A stretch of DNA of 64,000 bases from positions 372,001 through 436,000 of the forward strand of contig NZ_JACYVI010000002.1 of NCBI RefSeq assembly GCF_014842265.1, read 5' to 3'. The stretch is from Pseudomonas sp. CFBP 13711 (GTDB lineage: Bacteria; Pseudomonadota; Gammaproteobacteria; Pseudomonadales; Pseudomonadaceae). Each line of letters starts with the position of its first letter. Positions within the stretch are counted from its first letter, which is position 1. Shown in pieces: positions 17,963-27,759 of the stretch. A model generated the notes under the pieces. The model had not been told where the DNA came from, ran no database searches, and saw nothing but the letters and a program-made list of their open reading frames with translations. The translations under genes were made by a program, and so were the position numbers.

Positions 17963-18003
17963 GTTTGCTAACAATGTGGTTGCTACGGATTTGTCCAGGA
18001 GAA

Positions 18004-18441
18004 TCAGCGACGCGCGATCAATCGGTCGACGGACAGGCGACCCGCGCCTTCGAACAGCACCGCCACCGCAGCGGCGATCAGCGCCAGCCCGAACTCATAA
18101 CCGTTGTTGGCCATGAACAAGCCGTTGTGGATGTGCACCGAGAGAATCGCCACCACCAGCATCACGATCACCACCAGCGCTGCAGGCCGTGCCAGCAAGC
18201 CAAGGAACAGCGCCAGGCCGCCGAAGAATTCCGCGCTGCCGGACATCAAGGCCATCAGGTAGCCAGGGTTCAGGCCCAGGCTCGCCATGTACTGGCCAGT
18301 GCCTTCCAGGCCATAGCCGCCGAACATACCGAACAGTTTCTGGCTGCCGTGGGCCATGAGGATGATGCCGATGAGAATCCGCAGGCCGGTGATGCCGAAA
18401 CCGGCGTGGGTGTTAAAGATCGATTTAAGTTGAGCATTCAT
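18004..18441 (-). CDS. DoxX-family membrane protein
   Basis: 145-residue integral membrane protein with four hydrophobic helices (for example GLRILIGIILMAHGSQKLFG, GLALFLGLLARPAALVVIV and FGLALIAAAVAVLF). The motif AHGSQKLFGMFGG near the first helix is diagnostic of DoxX. Family members have been linked to redox and thiosulfate chemistry in the envelope, but the role here is unknown. The ATG chosen gives MNAQLKSIFN; an upstream ATG would add 12 residues. Single gene with its own terminator. Confidence 0.88.
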   Translation of the reverse strand: MNAQLKSIFNTHAGFGITGLRILIGIILMAHGSQKLFGMFGGYGLEGTGQYMASLGLNPGYLMALMSGSAEFFGGLALFLGLLARPAALVVIVMLVVAILSVHIHNGLFMANNGYEFGLALIAAAVAVLFEGAGRLSVDRLIARR

Positions 18442-18543
18442 GGCGGTTAATTCCGTTTGAGTTGAGAATGGCGCCATCTTAATCGCTTCTATAAATATGA
18501 AAATCGCAAAATACGCGTGATATCTATCGAATCCTTGGATCTG

Positions 18544-19947
18544 TCACCGAGTCTCCGGACGCTCCAATGAACTGCGGGCCTGGTCAAACGCCAGGTAGTA
18601 CTTGTTGACGCTGTTCACGTAGCTCACGACGTTCTTGCCGCCCTGCTCCATGGCCACGCGCTCGACCTGAAAAAACCACTGGTTCGGGTTGAGCCCCTGG
18701 CGCTTCGCCTCCGCACGCATGGCCTGCACGCGCTCCGGGCCGAGGTTGTAGGCAGCCAGGGTAAATGCCATGCGCTCACGCTCGTTGATTTTCGGGCTGG
18801 CGAAAAACTTGCGCCGCAGCAGCGCCATGTATTTGCTCGCCGCCTGCACGTTACCGTCGAGGTCATGAATGTTGTCGACGCCGACGCGCTGGGCGGCCGA
18901 CGGGGTGATCTGCAGCAGACCGGTGGCGCCGCTGCCACCCTTGGCGACCGGGTTGAGCGCCGACTCCTTGAAGGCCACGGCGGCCAGATCCAGCCAGTCC
19001 ATCTTCTGTTTGTCGGCGTGCAATTGCAGCGTGGGACGCAGTTTCTCCAGGCGCTGACGGTCTTCGCGCGCCAGCGGATTGTGGATCTGGTAGCGGTCCT
19101 TGTAGGCGGTCTGGAAGGCGGCGTCCTGATTGCGCGGCGGTTCGTAGGTTTGCAGGAAATGGTCGACGGCGCCGCGCAACACCACGGCGTCCTTGCGCAC
19201 GAACCAGTTCATGTCCCCCGGATCGCTCAAGGCAGCAGCGCGGTCGATCCGCAGCTTCGGCATCACTTTGGCCCAGCGCTCGGCGATGGGTTGCTCGACC
19301 ACGGTCAGGTGATAAACACCGGCCTGAACCATTTCCAGCACGTCTTCCACGGCCAGGCTCGGGTCAACCCATTCGATCTTCACCGGCGGCAGCTTGCGCA
19401 GGGCCAGCTTCTGATTCAGCTGCAGGATGGCCTCATCGGCGGCGCTGCCGCTGGTGAGCATCAGTGTGCGGCCGGAGAGCTGTTCGGGACGCCGGAGGCC
19501 GCGCTCACCCTTGACGCCCACCACCACCAGCGGCACCTGGGCGACCACCGGTTCAGACGCGTCGACGTAGCGGGCGGCGCTGGCGTCCAGGAGTTCGCCC
19601 GGCGCAACCATGTCGCCTTCGCCCCGCTGCAGCGCGGCGAGCAGCTGGTCCTTGGCTTTGGGAATGAGCTTGAGGGAGATCTTCTGACCGTCGCGGGCGT
19701 GGCTGTTGAGGTAGGTTTCGAACGCCTGCAAGCGACGGCACTCGACGCCAACGGGCTCACCCTGAACTTCGGCGGAGCTGTTGCGGCTCTGATTGACCAG
19801 CACCCGCAGGACTTTGCCACTGCGGATCGCCGGCAGGTCGCGCACCTGACTCTTTTTGATCACCACCGGCGGACCGGCGGGGCGCGGCGACGCGTGGCTG
19901 GGCACGGCCAGGACGCACATCAGGGAAAGCAGGGACGCTCGGATCAT
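18544..19947 (-). CDS. Membrane-bound lytic transglycosylase, MltF-like (probable MltF2)
   Basis: 467-residue murein lytic transglycosylase. Signal peptide MIRASLLSLMCVLAVPSHAS without a lipobox. Residues about 45-270 form a periplasmic binding-protein-like (SBP_bac_3) regulatory module (VLRVLVNQSRNSSAE, VGVECRRLQAFETYL). The C-terminal SLT domain holds catalytic Glu328 in AFKESALNP, followed by GATGLLQITPSAA and AAYNLGPERV. The longer start at 20052 would bury the signal peptide. Divergent from tatD. The neighbouring chemoreceptor and TgpA operon recall the P. aeruginosa PA2865-PA2875 region, where MltF2 is encoded; this is from memory. Confidence 0.9.
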   Translation of the reverse strand: MIRASLLSLMCVLAVPSHASPRPAGPPVVIKKSQVRDLPAIRSGKVLRVLVNQSRNSSAEVQGEPVGVECRRLQAFETYLNSHARDGQKISLKLIPKAKDQLLAALQRGEGDMVAPGELLDASAARYVDASEPVVAQVPLVVVGVKGERGLRRPEQLSGRTLMLTSGSAADEAILQLNQKLALRKLPPVKIEWVDPSLAVEDVLEMVQAGVYHLTVVEQPIAERWAKVMPKLRIDRAAALSDPGDMNWFVRKDAVVLRGAVDHFLQTYEPPRNQDAAFQTAYKDRYQIHNPLAREDRQRLEKLRPTLQLHADKQKMDWLDLAAVAFKESALNPVAKGGSGATGLLQITPSAAQRVGVDNIHDLDGNVQAASKYMALLRRKFFASPKINERERMAFTLAAYNLGPERVQAMRAEAKRQGLNPNQWFFQVERVAMEQGGKNVVSYVNSVNKYYLAFDQARSSLERPETR

Positions 19948-20144
19948 TGACGCTCCGATGAAAGGCCGAAAAAAACGGGCTTGAAGTCTGTGTCGCGCAG
20001 CTGAACGGCTCGTCGCGTGCATCGCGGCATGCGTCAACAAAAGCGGGATCACAGGATTGGGTATTCCAAGCAGTTGAGCCTGCTTGTTTTTTATCGCTTC
20101 AATCGCTCTGGTATTCTTCTCGGCCTCCGGCCTGAGGTAGCACC

Positions 20145-20969
20145 ATGCAACTAATAGACATTGGCGTCAACTTGACCAACCCCAGCTTCGCCGCCCGCGA
20201 ACATGAGGTGGTGGAACGCGCGTACGCCGCCGGCGTCGGCCAGTTGATCCTCACCGGCACCGACGTCGAAGGCAGCGAAGAGGCCTTGGCGTTATCCCGC
20301 CGGCTCGATGAAAGCGGCCAACGTCTGTTCAGCACTGCCGGCATTCATCCGCACTCGGCAAGCGCCTGGACGGGCGAAACCGAGAGCCAGCTCAGGGCGC
20401 TGCTGGGTGAAAAGACCGTCTGCGCCGTGGGTGAATGCGGGCTGGATTTCAATCGCGACTTCTCCCCTCGCCCGCAGCAGGAAAAGGTTCTGGAAGCGCA
20501 TCTGGCACTGGCCGTTGAGCTGCAATTGCCGGTGTTTCTCCATGAGCGCGATGCCGACGAGCGCCTGCTCGCCATTTTGCGGGACTACCGCGATCAGCTC
20601 TCGGCGGCGGTGGTGCATTGCTTCACCGGGGAAAAACGCGCGCTGTTCAACTATCTGGATCTGGACCTGCACATCGGCATCACCGGGTGGATCTGCGACG
20701 AGCGCCGGGGCACGCACCTGCACCCGCTGGTCCGCGAAATTCCCCGCGGCCGGTTGATGCTGGAAAGCGACGCGCCCTATCTGCTGCCCCGCACCTTGCG
20801 GCCCAAACCAAAGAACGGCCGCAACGAACCGGCCTATTTGCCCGAGGTCCTGCGCGAAGTGGCGCTGCACCGAGGTGAAAGCCTGCACGACGTTGCGGCC
20901 CACACCACCAATTGCGCTCGGGCGTTTTTTTCGTTGCCGGCGGTGGAAGCGGCCGTTCACGCATCGTAA
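20145..20969 (+). CDS. tatD: TatD-family metal-dependent 3'-5' DNase
   Basis: 274-residue TIM-barrel nuclease of the amidohydrolase superfamily, acting in the cytoplasm in DNA repair. Motifs match E. coli TatD closely: [37 protein letters not shown] (metal Glu), [30 protein letters not shown] and [11 protein letters not shown]. It is the true TatD type rather than YcfH or YjjV. There is no tatABC nearby; the name is historical. Separate transcription unit, divergent from the lytic transglycosylase gene. Confidence 0.93.
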   Translation: MQLIDIGVNLTNPSFAAREHEVVERAYAAGVGQLILTGTDVEGSEEALALSRRLDESGQRLFSTAGIHPHSASAWTGETESQLRALLGEKTVCAVGECGLDFNRDFSPRPQQEKVLEAHLALAVELQLPVFLHERDADERLLAILRDYRDQLSAAVVHCFTGEKRALFNYLDLDLHIGITGWICDERRGTHLHPLVREIPRGRLMLESDAPYLLPRTLRPKPKNGRNEPAYLPEVLREVALHRGESLHDVAAHTTNCARAFFSLPAVEAAVHAS

Positions 20970-21041
20970 CAACAGGCTCTGCCTTGTTCCGCAGTTCAAA
21001 ACGATAGGAGCGCCGTCTGACCTGTCACCCCATAAACACCA

Positions 21042-21083
21042 TTGATCCAGATCAACGCTTCGCGTCTTTAAAGCGCACAAAAT
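21042..21083 (+). promoter_or_regulatory. Anr/FNR box with class II promoter spacing before the chemoreceptor gene
   Basis: TTGATCCAGATCAA (21042-21055) is a perfect TTGAT-N4-ATCAA site. Centred at 21048.5, a class II FNR-type promoter (centre at -41.5) would start near 21090, and a CAAAAT hexamer lies exactly in the -10 position (21078-21083). This predicts induction of the downstream gene under low oxygen by Anr. Sequence and spacing are seen directly; regulation is inferred. Confidence 0.75.
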
Positions 21084-21128
21084 GATGGCACCCTGCCTTG
21101 CTTCGTGCACCCACAGAAGACTTCCACC

Positions 21129-22613
21129 ATGGCCCGCTGGCTGAGCAATGTTTCGCTGAAATACAAGTTCTGGGCGGTCAACGCCGTTGCGTTTTTCACC
21201 ACGCTGTTGCTGGTGCTTTACGCCCTGCAGCTGGAGCAACAAACCCGCGCCAACGATGCCAGAGCCGCCGCGCAGGCCGAGGCACAGTTGTTGAGCGCGT
21301 GGCCCGCCGGGCAATCACTGCCAGCTGCAGCCCACCGTCTGACGTATCCAGCGGGACAGGTGCCGGTGTTCAAAGGTCAGCCCCTGCCCTCGCTGAGCCC
21401 GGTTACCGGCTGGACTGACCTGACGGGTGTTTCCGACACAGACGGTACGCCACTGATCGGCGCCTATGTCATCCAGCGCGGTGACCAACGCATCGCCGTG
21501 CTCGCCGCTGCGCCACACCTGCTGCAATGGGTGGAGGTGCGTTTCGTCCAGTACGCCGTCGCAGTGTTCATTCTGATGCTCGCCATGCTCGGCGCGTCGC
21601 AACTGCTGATCCGCTTTCTGCTGACCCACCTCAACACCCTCAAAGACGTGATGCTGCAGGTAGAAAGCAGCGGCGACCTCTCGGCGCGCGTGCCCCTGGC
21701 CGGTGAGGATGAAGTCGGGCAGATGGCCAAGGCCTTCAACGCCATGCAAGCCGGTTATCAACGCATCGTCACCACCGTTGCCCACTCCGCCGCCCGCCTG
21801 GATGCAGGCGCGGGTCAACTGGCGTCGGGCATGAGCGAGGTGCGCCAAGGCATGCTCGGCCAGCAGAGCGAGACCGATCAAGTGGCAACGGCCATCAATG
21901 AAATGACCGCCACCGTCCACCACATCGCTCAACACGCCGGTGCCACCCGTGATCAATCCCGGAACGCTGACCGGCTCGCGGGCACCGGCAAAGCCGTGGT
22001 TGATCGGGTAGAGACGTCCATCGCCGGGCTGTCCAGCGGGGTGCAACAGACGGCCGGGATGATCCAGCGGCTGGCCGAGGACAGTCAGAAAATCAACGGC
22101 GTCGTGAGCGTGATTCACAGCATCGCCGAACAAACCAACCTGCTCGCCCTCAACGCCGCCATCGAAGCGGCCCGCGCTGGGGAGATGGGACGCGGCTTCG
22201 CGGTGGTGGCCGATGAGGTGCGACATCTGGCGCGCCGGGTGCAGACGTCCACCGACGAGATCACCACCATGGTCTGCACTCTGCAGGCGGGTACCCGCGA
22301 TGCGGTGGAGTTCATGCAGGAAAGCTCGCACAAGGCCGACGACTGCGTGCAGCGCGCGCGGGAAGCGGGTCAGGCGCTGACGGCGATCACTGAAGCGGTG
22401 GCGCAGATGCGCGAGAGCAACACTCAGATTGCGGTAGCGGCGCAACAACAGAGCCAGGTCGCCGAAGAAATGAACCGGGCCGTGGTAAGCATCCGCGACG
22501 TGACCGAGCGCACCGTCCGACAAACAGTGGACTCGGCCGGCACCAGCGATGAGCTGGCGACACTGGCCGGCGCCTTGAACACGGCCATCGGGCAGCTGAA
22601 ATTACAGGGCTGA
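21129..22613 (+). CDS. Methyl-accepting chemotaxis protein
   Basis: 494-residue transmembrane chemoreceptor. First membrane helix about residues 17-37 ([20 protein letters not shown]), a periplasmic ligand domain of about 100 residues, a second helix about 148-167, then a HAMP domain ([33 protein letters not shown]). The cytoplasmic hairpin has the canonical [19 protein letters not shown] and [18 protein letters not shown] recognise no named ligand-domain family, and the ligand is unknown. The second ATG was chosen because MHPQKTST is not typical. An Anr box precedes the gene, suggesting oxygen-linked expression. Confidence 0.93.
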   Translation: MARWLSNVSLKYKFWAVNAVAFFTTLLLVLYALQLEQQTRANDARAAAQAEAQLLSAWPAGQSLPAAAHRLTYPAGQVPVFKGQPLPSLSPVTGWTDLTGVSDTDGTPLIGAYVIQRGDQRIAVLAAAPHLLQWVEVRFVQYAVAVFILMLAMLGASQLLIRFLLTHLNTLKDVMLQVESSGDLSARVPLAGEDEVGQMAKAFNAMQAGYQRIVTTVAHSAARLDAGAGQLASGMSEVRQGMLGQQSETDQVATAINEMTATVHHIAQHAGATRDQSRNADRLAGTGKAVVDRVETSIAGLSSGVQQTAGMIQRLAEDSQKINGVVSVIHSIAEQTNLLALNAAIEAARAGEMGRGFAVVADEVRHLARRVQTSTDEITTMVCTLQAGTRDAVEFMQESSHKADDCVQRAREAGQALTAITEAVAQMRESNTQIAVAAQQQSQVAEEMNRAVVSIRDVTERTVRQTVDSAGTSDELATLAGALNTAIGQLKLQG

Positions 22614-22755
22614 TTGCCTCGCGCCCCTGCGATTGCTCCGACACATCCTGCCTATCAGGCTGATAGCAATCCTCGATTCGCCGAAGTGAACCTCCGGGCC
22701 TATTCTCATCTGTATCGAAAACACTTCTTGTTCACGTTTCACCGAGGTAAGCGTC

Positions 22756-22977
22756 ATGCCCAAGTTCATTACGGATCTTCACATCGGCGAATTCTTCAAC
22801 CCATCGCGCAAGGACGGTTTGCCGTCGAACGCTGTGTTGTCCTCACTGGCGTTCCCGCTGTCCATCGTCTCCGGCTTGCTCCTGCTGGACGGCGCGTTCA
22901 ACAGCAGCCTGACGTCCGCCGCTATCGGTGTGCTGGGTCTGATCGCCGCGCAAGCCATTAAAGCCAGAGGTCAATAA
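22756..22977 (+). CDS. Small membrane protein of unknown function, 73 aa
   Basis: Starts after a good ribosome binding site (GAGGTAA, 5 bases before ATG). N-terminal third is polar (MPKFITDLHIGEFFNPSRKD), followed by two hydrophobic segments (NAVLSSLAFPLSIVSGLLLL and TSAAIGVLGLIAAQAIKA) ending in KARGQ. Looks like a two-helix inner-membrane protein. Not recognised. It lies 142 bases after the chemoreceptor on the same strand, with no visible terminator between, so co-transcription is possible. Confidence 0.7.
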   Translation: MPKFITDLHIGEFFNPSRKDGLPSNAVLSSLAFPLSIVSGLLLLDGAFNSSLTSAAIGVLGLIAAQAIKARGQ

Positions 22978-23049
22978 GGCACCTGGCTTTTGCCCGGTAC
23001 AGAGATGCGTCACCTGATGACGTTGTCAGCAACCTCACCTCTGATCTGA

Positions 23050-23844
23050 TCAGCCAAAGACAGTCACCGTCTGGCGACTGATCGCCACCAATTCCCCTTC
23101 TGGCGTCCACAGCGCCGCTGCGGTATGACCGTAGCCATCGCGGGCATGCTCGATCACCGCTCGGTACTGGGTCCAGTCATGGGTGGTCATCGCGGGCAAC
23201 GGCTGCACAAATTCGATCGTCCAGGTTAACGAGCTTCCCGGTGCCGGCTTGTTCAGATGGGGCAGCACCGCAGGCGGCCAGGTGTCGACCAGCGCCAGCA
23301 GATGCGCTTCGGTCAAGGGCTCCTCTTCCACGTCACGCAAGCGTGCATAGCCACCAATCGCCGGTGACGGTGTGTTGGAAAACGGCAGGCCGCCCAGCGC
23401 CCAGCGCAGATCAATAAACCGCAGGTATTCCGGCATCACGCCGGACACGAACGGGAACGGCTGGATCTCGTCCACCGGCTTGAAGACCGGCGCTGGCTCG
23501 GCGTGCACCGAAATCATCGACTCGCGGGGCGCGCCGAAGCTGCCCTGAATCAGGGTCATGACCTCGCCGTTCTGGATCGCCCGGCCCAAGACCTGACTGA
23601 CCGCTTTGCCTTCGCGCAGGACTTCCACCTCAAACGAAATGGGTGTATCGATGGCCGGTGGCGCAACGAAACAGATCGCCAGCGACCGAACGGGCCGCTC
23701 GGTCGAGACCTTCGCGCGCATCGCTTCATACATCAGCGCAGCCATCAGCCCGCCGAAGCAGGCTCGCCCCTGTGCCCATGAGGCGGGGATGCTGACGCAT
23801 TCGGGATGGGCACGGACGGCGTCAAGCAGCTCGGAGAATTTCAT
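23050..23844 (-). CDS. Acyl-CoA thioesterase family protein (double hotdog, TesB-like)
   Basis: 264-residue thioesterase-like protein of the 4HBT_3 / TesB-like group: an N-terminal hotdog (FSELLDAVRAHPECVSIPASW, GRACFGGLMAALMYEAMRA) and a C-terminal hotdog (TWTIEFVQPLPAM, YRAVIEHARDGYGHTAAALW, LVAISRQTVTVFG). The cytoplasmic role is hydrolysis of acyl-CoA esters; chain length is not predictable. ATGs at 23850 and 23844 are equally possible (MPMKF or MKF). The longer ORF start at 24000 overlaps the CHAD gene and is rejected. The gene is downstream of CHAD on the same strand. Confidence 0.82.
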   Translation of the reverse strand: MKFSELLDAVRAHPECVSIPASWAQGRACFGGLMAALMYEAMRAKVSTERPVRSLAICFVAPPAIDTPISFEVEVLREGKAVSQVLGRAIQNGEVMTLIQGSFGAPRESMISVHAEPAPVFKPVDEIQPFPFVSGVMPEYLRFIDLRWALGGLPFSNTPSPAIGGYARLRDVEEEPLTEAHLLALVDTWPPAVLPHLNKPAPGSSLTWTIEFVQPLPAMTTHDWTQYRAVIEHARDGYGHTAAALWTPEGELVAISRQTVTVFG

Positions 23845-23972
23845 GGGCATTCCAGGGTGGCAGGCGGGATGGGCAAATGGTAACGAGGCAGCCGCCGCAG
23901 GACAGGGTTGATAAGCGCCAATCCTGCGGACCAGACGGTTTAAAAGCGACCAGGCCTGAAGATCCCGTGGAG

Positions 23973-24752
23973 TCAGCGTGGAGAATGTTTTCCGAAGCAC
24001 GCCTTGTACAAACGCTCCAGAACCTGATCAGACTTTTGCTCGGCACGATGAATGCCCAATTCCCACCCGGCCACGCACGGCGCCAGATCCGCCTGATGCC
24101 GCGCCTGCTCCAGCCATTGCAGGTGATCGTGCCAATCGCCCAGGGCGCCTTGAGCGGCTTTCAACCGGCGCTCCATGTTCTTCGGCTGATGACTGAGTTC
24201 TGGATAGGCCTCGCCGGCGTAGCGCACGCGTTTGATCAACAGGCGCAGACGATGGCGATCGTGGGCAGGTTCGCCCATGGCTTCGCGCAGTTGCTTCCAC
24301 TGTTTGTCCAGGCGCTTTTCAATGCGCTGCTCCAGCTTGTCGAGCAGGCCATGGCGTTCCTGGGTGCGCAGCAGGGCCGGCAATTGATCCAGCACACCGA
24401 ACAGACGATTGAGCTCCGCAGAGCTGGCCACTTTCGGGCACGCGGTTTTCAGGTATTGCTCGCGCTTGGCCGCCGCCTGGGGCAGACCCTGTTCATCGAG
24501 GAACGCCGCCAGCACCTGCATGTCACGCAAAGGCGTGGTGAGCGCGCCGACCTCCTTGGCCGCCGCTTCCACCTGATCCAGCCCTGGCAGCCCCCGCAGC
24601 GGGCGCAAAACGCTGCGCAGGCGGCGGACGTTGGTGCGCAGGTCGTGCAGCGCTTCGCTGTCGGTGGAGACCTCCAACCGCGCGTGGCAGGCAAGCAGCT
24701 TGATGTTAAGGCCGATAATCTCGGCGACCAGGTGATCGACCATCGCTGACAT
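23973..24752 (-). CDS. CHAD-domain protein
   Basis: 259-residue all-helical CHAD protein, a fold with conserved histidines and basic residues that binds polyphosphate. Visible motifs: ALHDLRTNVRRLRSVLRPLR near the N terminus, and in the second half HRLRLLIKRVRYAGEAYPEL and LGDWHDHLQWLEQA. The first repeat carries the usual HDLRxxVRRLRS and the second the KRVRYAxE pattern. No CYTH/triphosphatase domain is attached. AGGAG lies 7 bases before ATG. It sits between the thioesterase and TgpA genes; its link to either is unknown. Confidence 0.88.
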   Translation of the reverse strand: MSAMVDHLVAEIIGLNIKLLACHARLEVSTDSEALHDLRTNVRRLRSVLRPLRGLPGLDQVEAAAKEVGALTTPLRDMQVLAAFLDEQGLPQAAAKREQYLKTACPKVASSAELNRLFGVLDQLPALLRTQERHGLLDKLEQRIEKRLDKQWKQLREAMGEPAHDRHRLRLLIKRVRYAGEAYPELSHQPKNMERRLKAAQGALGDWHDHLQWLEQARHQADLAPCVAGWELGIHRAEQKSDQVLERLYKACFGKHSPR

Positions 24753-24788
24753 GAAACACTCCTAGGTTGAAGATGAATGTCTGATGAC

Positions 24789-26789
24789 TCACGGCCGCTT
24801 GCCCCTCGCAGTGGACAAACGCCACGGCAGGCTGCGGCGCAGGCATTTCAGGCGCTGACGCAATGCACCAACCGAGCCGTCTGCCCCGGCGTAGCGCTGG
24901 GCCTCGAACTCGTGGACAAAATCCCTGATCGCCCCGGCGTGGGCCGGCAGTTGCGCGGCAGCACGCTGCGCAAAGGCCTGGGCGCCCTCACCCGGCTGAC
25001 GTTTAAGACCCTGCCGGGCGAGCAGACGTTCGAACTGGTTGAACAGCCGCAGCTGCGAATCGCTCTCACGGCGCCACGGTTTGAACAGCCACAGCGCCAG
25101 CAACCCGAGAATAACCGCCGCGCCGCTGGCAAACACGGGTGCCTGAAACCCGGAAAACCAGCGGCCCAGCACCTGCAGTTGCTGCTGACCCTGATACCCC
25201 AGCACCCAGCGCTGCCAGCCGTAATTGAGGTTGTCCCAGCTCAGGCGGATTGAATTGACCCAGGCCAGGTGCCGATAGCGCAGGGCTGACATCGGCGAAT
25301 CGCTGAGAAAGTCTTCGTCCGCCGCCAGGGCCTGTTCAAGCCCTTGCTCGACCCGCGCGGGCGCCACCGCTGCGGTGGGATCAACGCTGCGCCAGCCCAC
25401 GTTCGGTTGCCAGTACTCGACCCAGGCGTGGGCATCGAACTGGCGCACGGTCAGGTAATTGCCGTCCGGGTTGAGCTCGCCGCCCTGATAACCGGCAACC
25501 ACCCGCGCCGGCACACCCGCCGCGCGCAGGGCAAATGTCATGGCGCCGGCGTAGTGGGCACAAAAACCGGCACGGCTGCCGAACAGGAAGTCATCGATGC
25601 TGTTGGCTCCCAGCGCCGGGGGCTTGAGGGTGTAGCGGAACGGCTGCGATGTGAAATACGACAGCAGCGCGTCCACCACCGCGTCGGTGCCGGGATGGCG
25701 CCGGTGCAGGTCCGCTGCCCATTCGCGCACCTGGGGATTGCCTTTGGCCGGCAGTTGCAGGGCCTGCAAGCGCGCGCCGTCGCTGAGCACGGTCTCGCGC
25801 ACCGCGTCGGGCCAGGATTCGACGCTGTAGAGCATTGATTGCTCCACCGGTCGTCGCCGCTGCCAGCGGAAATCAGTCATCTGGCGCACGCCGGCCAGAT
25901 CGGTCTGGCCGACATCGAGGGTCATCAGCCACGGCTTGCCGGTCGGTTCCAGCACCACGCTGTAGCTGACCCGCTCGCCTTCCCGGCGCCACAGCGGCGC
26001 GTCCGGCACTTGCGCCCGCGACGATTGCGACCAGCGTCTGCCGTCGAATTGCTCCAGGGTCAGCGCGCGCCAGTACAGCTGATTGCGCGGCGGCAGCGGG
26101 CCGTCAAAACTGGCGCGAAACACCAGCTCGGCAGATTTGCTCAGCTCGGCGATGTCCCCCGGCGCCATGCTGTCGGACAGCCCGGTCAGCGCCTTGTTAC
26201 TGGGTTGCGGCAACGACCACAGGGGCTCAAGGCGCGGGAAAAACAGGAACAGCAGAAGCATCAACGGCACGGCCTGCAGCAGCAGTTTGGCCGATAGCCG
26301 CAGCGTCGCGGCGGGCCTGCTGGAGATACCGGACTGTTGCAGGCCGATCAACGCCGCCAGCAGCGTGGTGATCGGCAGCAGGGTAAACAGGCCCCAGAGC
26401 AGCGAGTCTTCGAACAGGTAACCGACGGCGATGCAGAAGAAGCCAAGAAAGATCAGCACCAGCGCGTCGCGACGGTTCTGCATTTCCAGCATCTTCAGAA
26501 TGAACGCCGCGATCAGCAGCGCCGCCCCTGCGTCCAGACCGATCAAACTGCCCCGCGCCAGATAGATGCCACTGGCGGTGCCGACCAGCAGTCCAGATTT
26601 GATCCAGGTGCCGGGCATGCGCACGCGCATACGGAAGATCTGGATGCGCCAGAACGAGCAGACCAGCCAGAGCACGATCAACGCCACCGGCACGTGCAAG
26701 GCGAAGGGCACGATCACCAGCGCCTGGGCAATCAGCAACCAATTGAGGCTGACCCGGGGGATCGGTTTGGCCAGGCTTGAGGAGGTCAT
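24789..26789 (-). CDS. tgpA: TgpA-type transglutaminase/protease-like membrane protein
   Basis: 666-residue inner-membrane protein. N-terminal half contains about six hydrophobic helices (LNWLLIAQALVIVPFALHV through LLLQAVPLMLLLFLFF). A periplasmic transglutaminase-like domain follows with catalytic Cys in GSRAGFCAHYAGAM, His in DAHAWVEYW and Asp in VDPTA, then a final helix near ASGAAVILGLLALWLF and a C-terminal DUF4129-like tail. In P. aeruginosa, TgpA (PA2873) is essential. The ATG at 26789 has AAGG upstream and leaves a 13-base gap to the DUF58 gene; together with MoxR they form one operon. Confidence 0.92.
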   Translation of the reverse strand: MTSSSLAKPIPRVSLNWLLIAQALVIVPFALHVPVALIVLWLVCSFWRIQIFRMRVRMPGTWIKSGLLVGTASGIYLARGSLIGLDAGAALLIAAFILKMLEMQNRRDALVLIFLGFFCIAVGYLFEDSLLWGLFTLLPITTLLAALIGLQQSGISSRPAATLRLSAKLLLQAVPLMLLLFLFFPRLEPLWSLPQPSNKALTGLSDSMAPGDIAELSKSAELVFRASFDGPLPPRNQLYWRALTLEQFDGRRWSQSSRAQVPDAPLWRREGERVSYSVVLEPTGKPWLMTLDVGQTDLAGVRQMTDFRWQRRRPVEQSMLYSVESWPDAVRETVLSDGARLQALQLPAKGNPQVREWAADLHRRHPGTDAVVDALLSYFTSQPFRYTLKPPALGANSIDDFLFGSRAGFCAHYAGAMTFALRAAGVPARVVAGYQGGELNPDGNYLTVRQFDAHAWVEYWQPNVGWRSVDPTAAVAPARVEQGLEQALAADEDFLSDSPMSALRYRHLAWVNSIRLSWDNLNYGWQRWVLGYQGQQQLQVLGRWFSGFQAPVFASGAAVILGLLALWLFKPWRRESDSQLRLFNQFERLLARQGLKRQPGEGAQAFAQRAAAQLPAHAGAIRDFVHEFEAQRYAGADGSVGALRQRLKCLRRSLPWRLSTARGKRP

Positions 26790-26802
26790 CGCGCCGCGCC
26801 TT

Positions 26803-27759
26803 TCATGCGCGCACCCCGTACAGCGCCAATTGGCGCAGGCAGGCATCACGGTGAGCGTCGCCGCTGTCCACCGCCGAGATAAAACCGGGCAGCCGCAGCG
26901 CGAACGGCTGCTGACGCTGGGACAATTCCAGCACCCAGTAACACAGGCGCGACAGCCGCTCTTCGATATCCCCACCCAGGGCCATGAAATCCAGACACAG
27001 GTCGTGACCGCTGAGGTCGCTGAACTCCTTGACCATCAGCCCCTGTCCCCGCGACCAGGCTTTCCAGTGCATGCGCCGCATCGAGTCGCCCGGTTGCCAC
27101 AGGCGCAGGCCCTGATAATCGTCGACGCCCGGCCCCGTCGTGGCGTGGCCGTCGTCCTCAGCATGGGGTTGCACGCCTTGCAGCAGCGGCATCGTGCCGG
27201 CCAGCGGTTGCGGGTAGATCAGCACGGTCTGTTCCAGGTCCAGCCAGCTCCAGGCGCGAAAGATCCCCAGCGGAAACACGCTCTCCACGCGCAAACGCGG
27301 GGCCCGCATCCAGCCGCGTTTGAGCGCCGGCAGCGTCAGGTCGACTTCGACCAGACGCTCGGCTTCAACGTCGGTCTGCTCCAGCTGTTCGCTGTCCCAC
27401 CCCAGGGCAATCGCCTGATGGCCATGGCCGGTGCTTTCCAGACGCAGGCGCAGTTGCACCGGTTCGCCGACGAACACCGAACGCGCGTGGCCGCCGCTGA
27501 GGATCAGCCCGCTGATGTTGCGGTAGGTGTGCAGAATGGCCAGCACGCCCACCGACAGCATGAGAAAGGTCAGGCCGTAGGCGAGGCTGTTCTGGTAGTT
27601 GATCGACACCAGCAGCAACAGAAACAGAATGAGCGCATAGGTACCGCCGACCCGGGTCGGCAGGATGAAGATTCGGCGGTGATCCAGTTCGACCCGCGAC
27701 GCCGGGGGAATGCGGCGTCCCACCCAGCGCTGCCAGACCGGTTTGAAGCGTTCGATCAC
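26803..27759 (-). CDS. DUF58 (von Willebrand-like) membrane protein
   Basis: 318-residue DUF58 protein. Two transmembrane helices near the N terminus (TYALILFLLLLVSINYQ and LTFLMLSVGVLAILHTY) are followed by a vWA-like region with the conserved GDSMRRMHWKAWSRG and LMVKEFSD. I prefer the GTG at 27759, whose GTGA overlaps the MoxR stop by four bases, over the ORF's earlier ATG, which lies inside the MoxR gene. DUF58, MoxR and TgpA genes together form a widely conserved operon; MoxR-type ATPases are thought to activate vWA partners. Confidence 0.88.
   Translation of the reverse strand: MIERFKPVWQRWVGRRIPPASRVELDHRRIFILPTRVGGTYALILFLLLLVSINYQNSLAYGLTFLMLSVGVLAILHTYRNISGLILSGGHARSVFVGEPVQLRLRLESTGHGHQAIALGWDSEQLEQTDVEAERLVEVDLTLPALKRGWMRAPRLRVESVFPLGIFRAWSWLDLEQTVLIYPQPLAGTMPLLQGVQPHAEDDGHATTGPGVDDYQGLRLWQPGDSMRRMHWKAWSRGQGLMVKEFSDLSGHDLCLDFMALGGDIEERLSRLCYWVLELSQRQQPFALRLPGFISAVDSGDAHRDACLRQLALYGVRA

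Noticed and set aside
21086..21101. TGGCAC...TTGC resembling a sigma-54 promoter before the chemoreceptor
   Set aside because: The distance between the GG and GC elements is one base too long, and sigma-54 spacing is strict; the Anr box with a -10 fits better.
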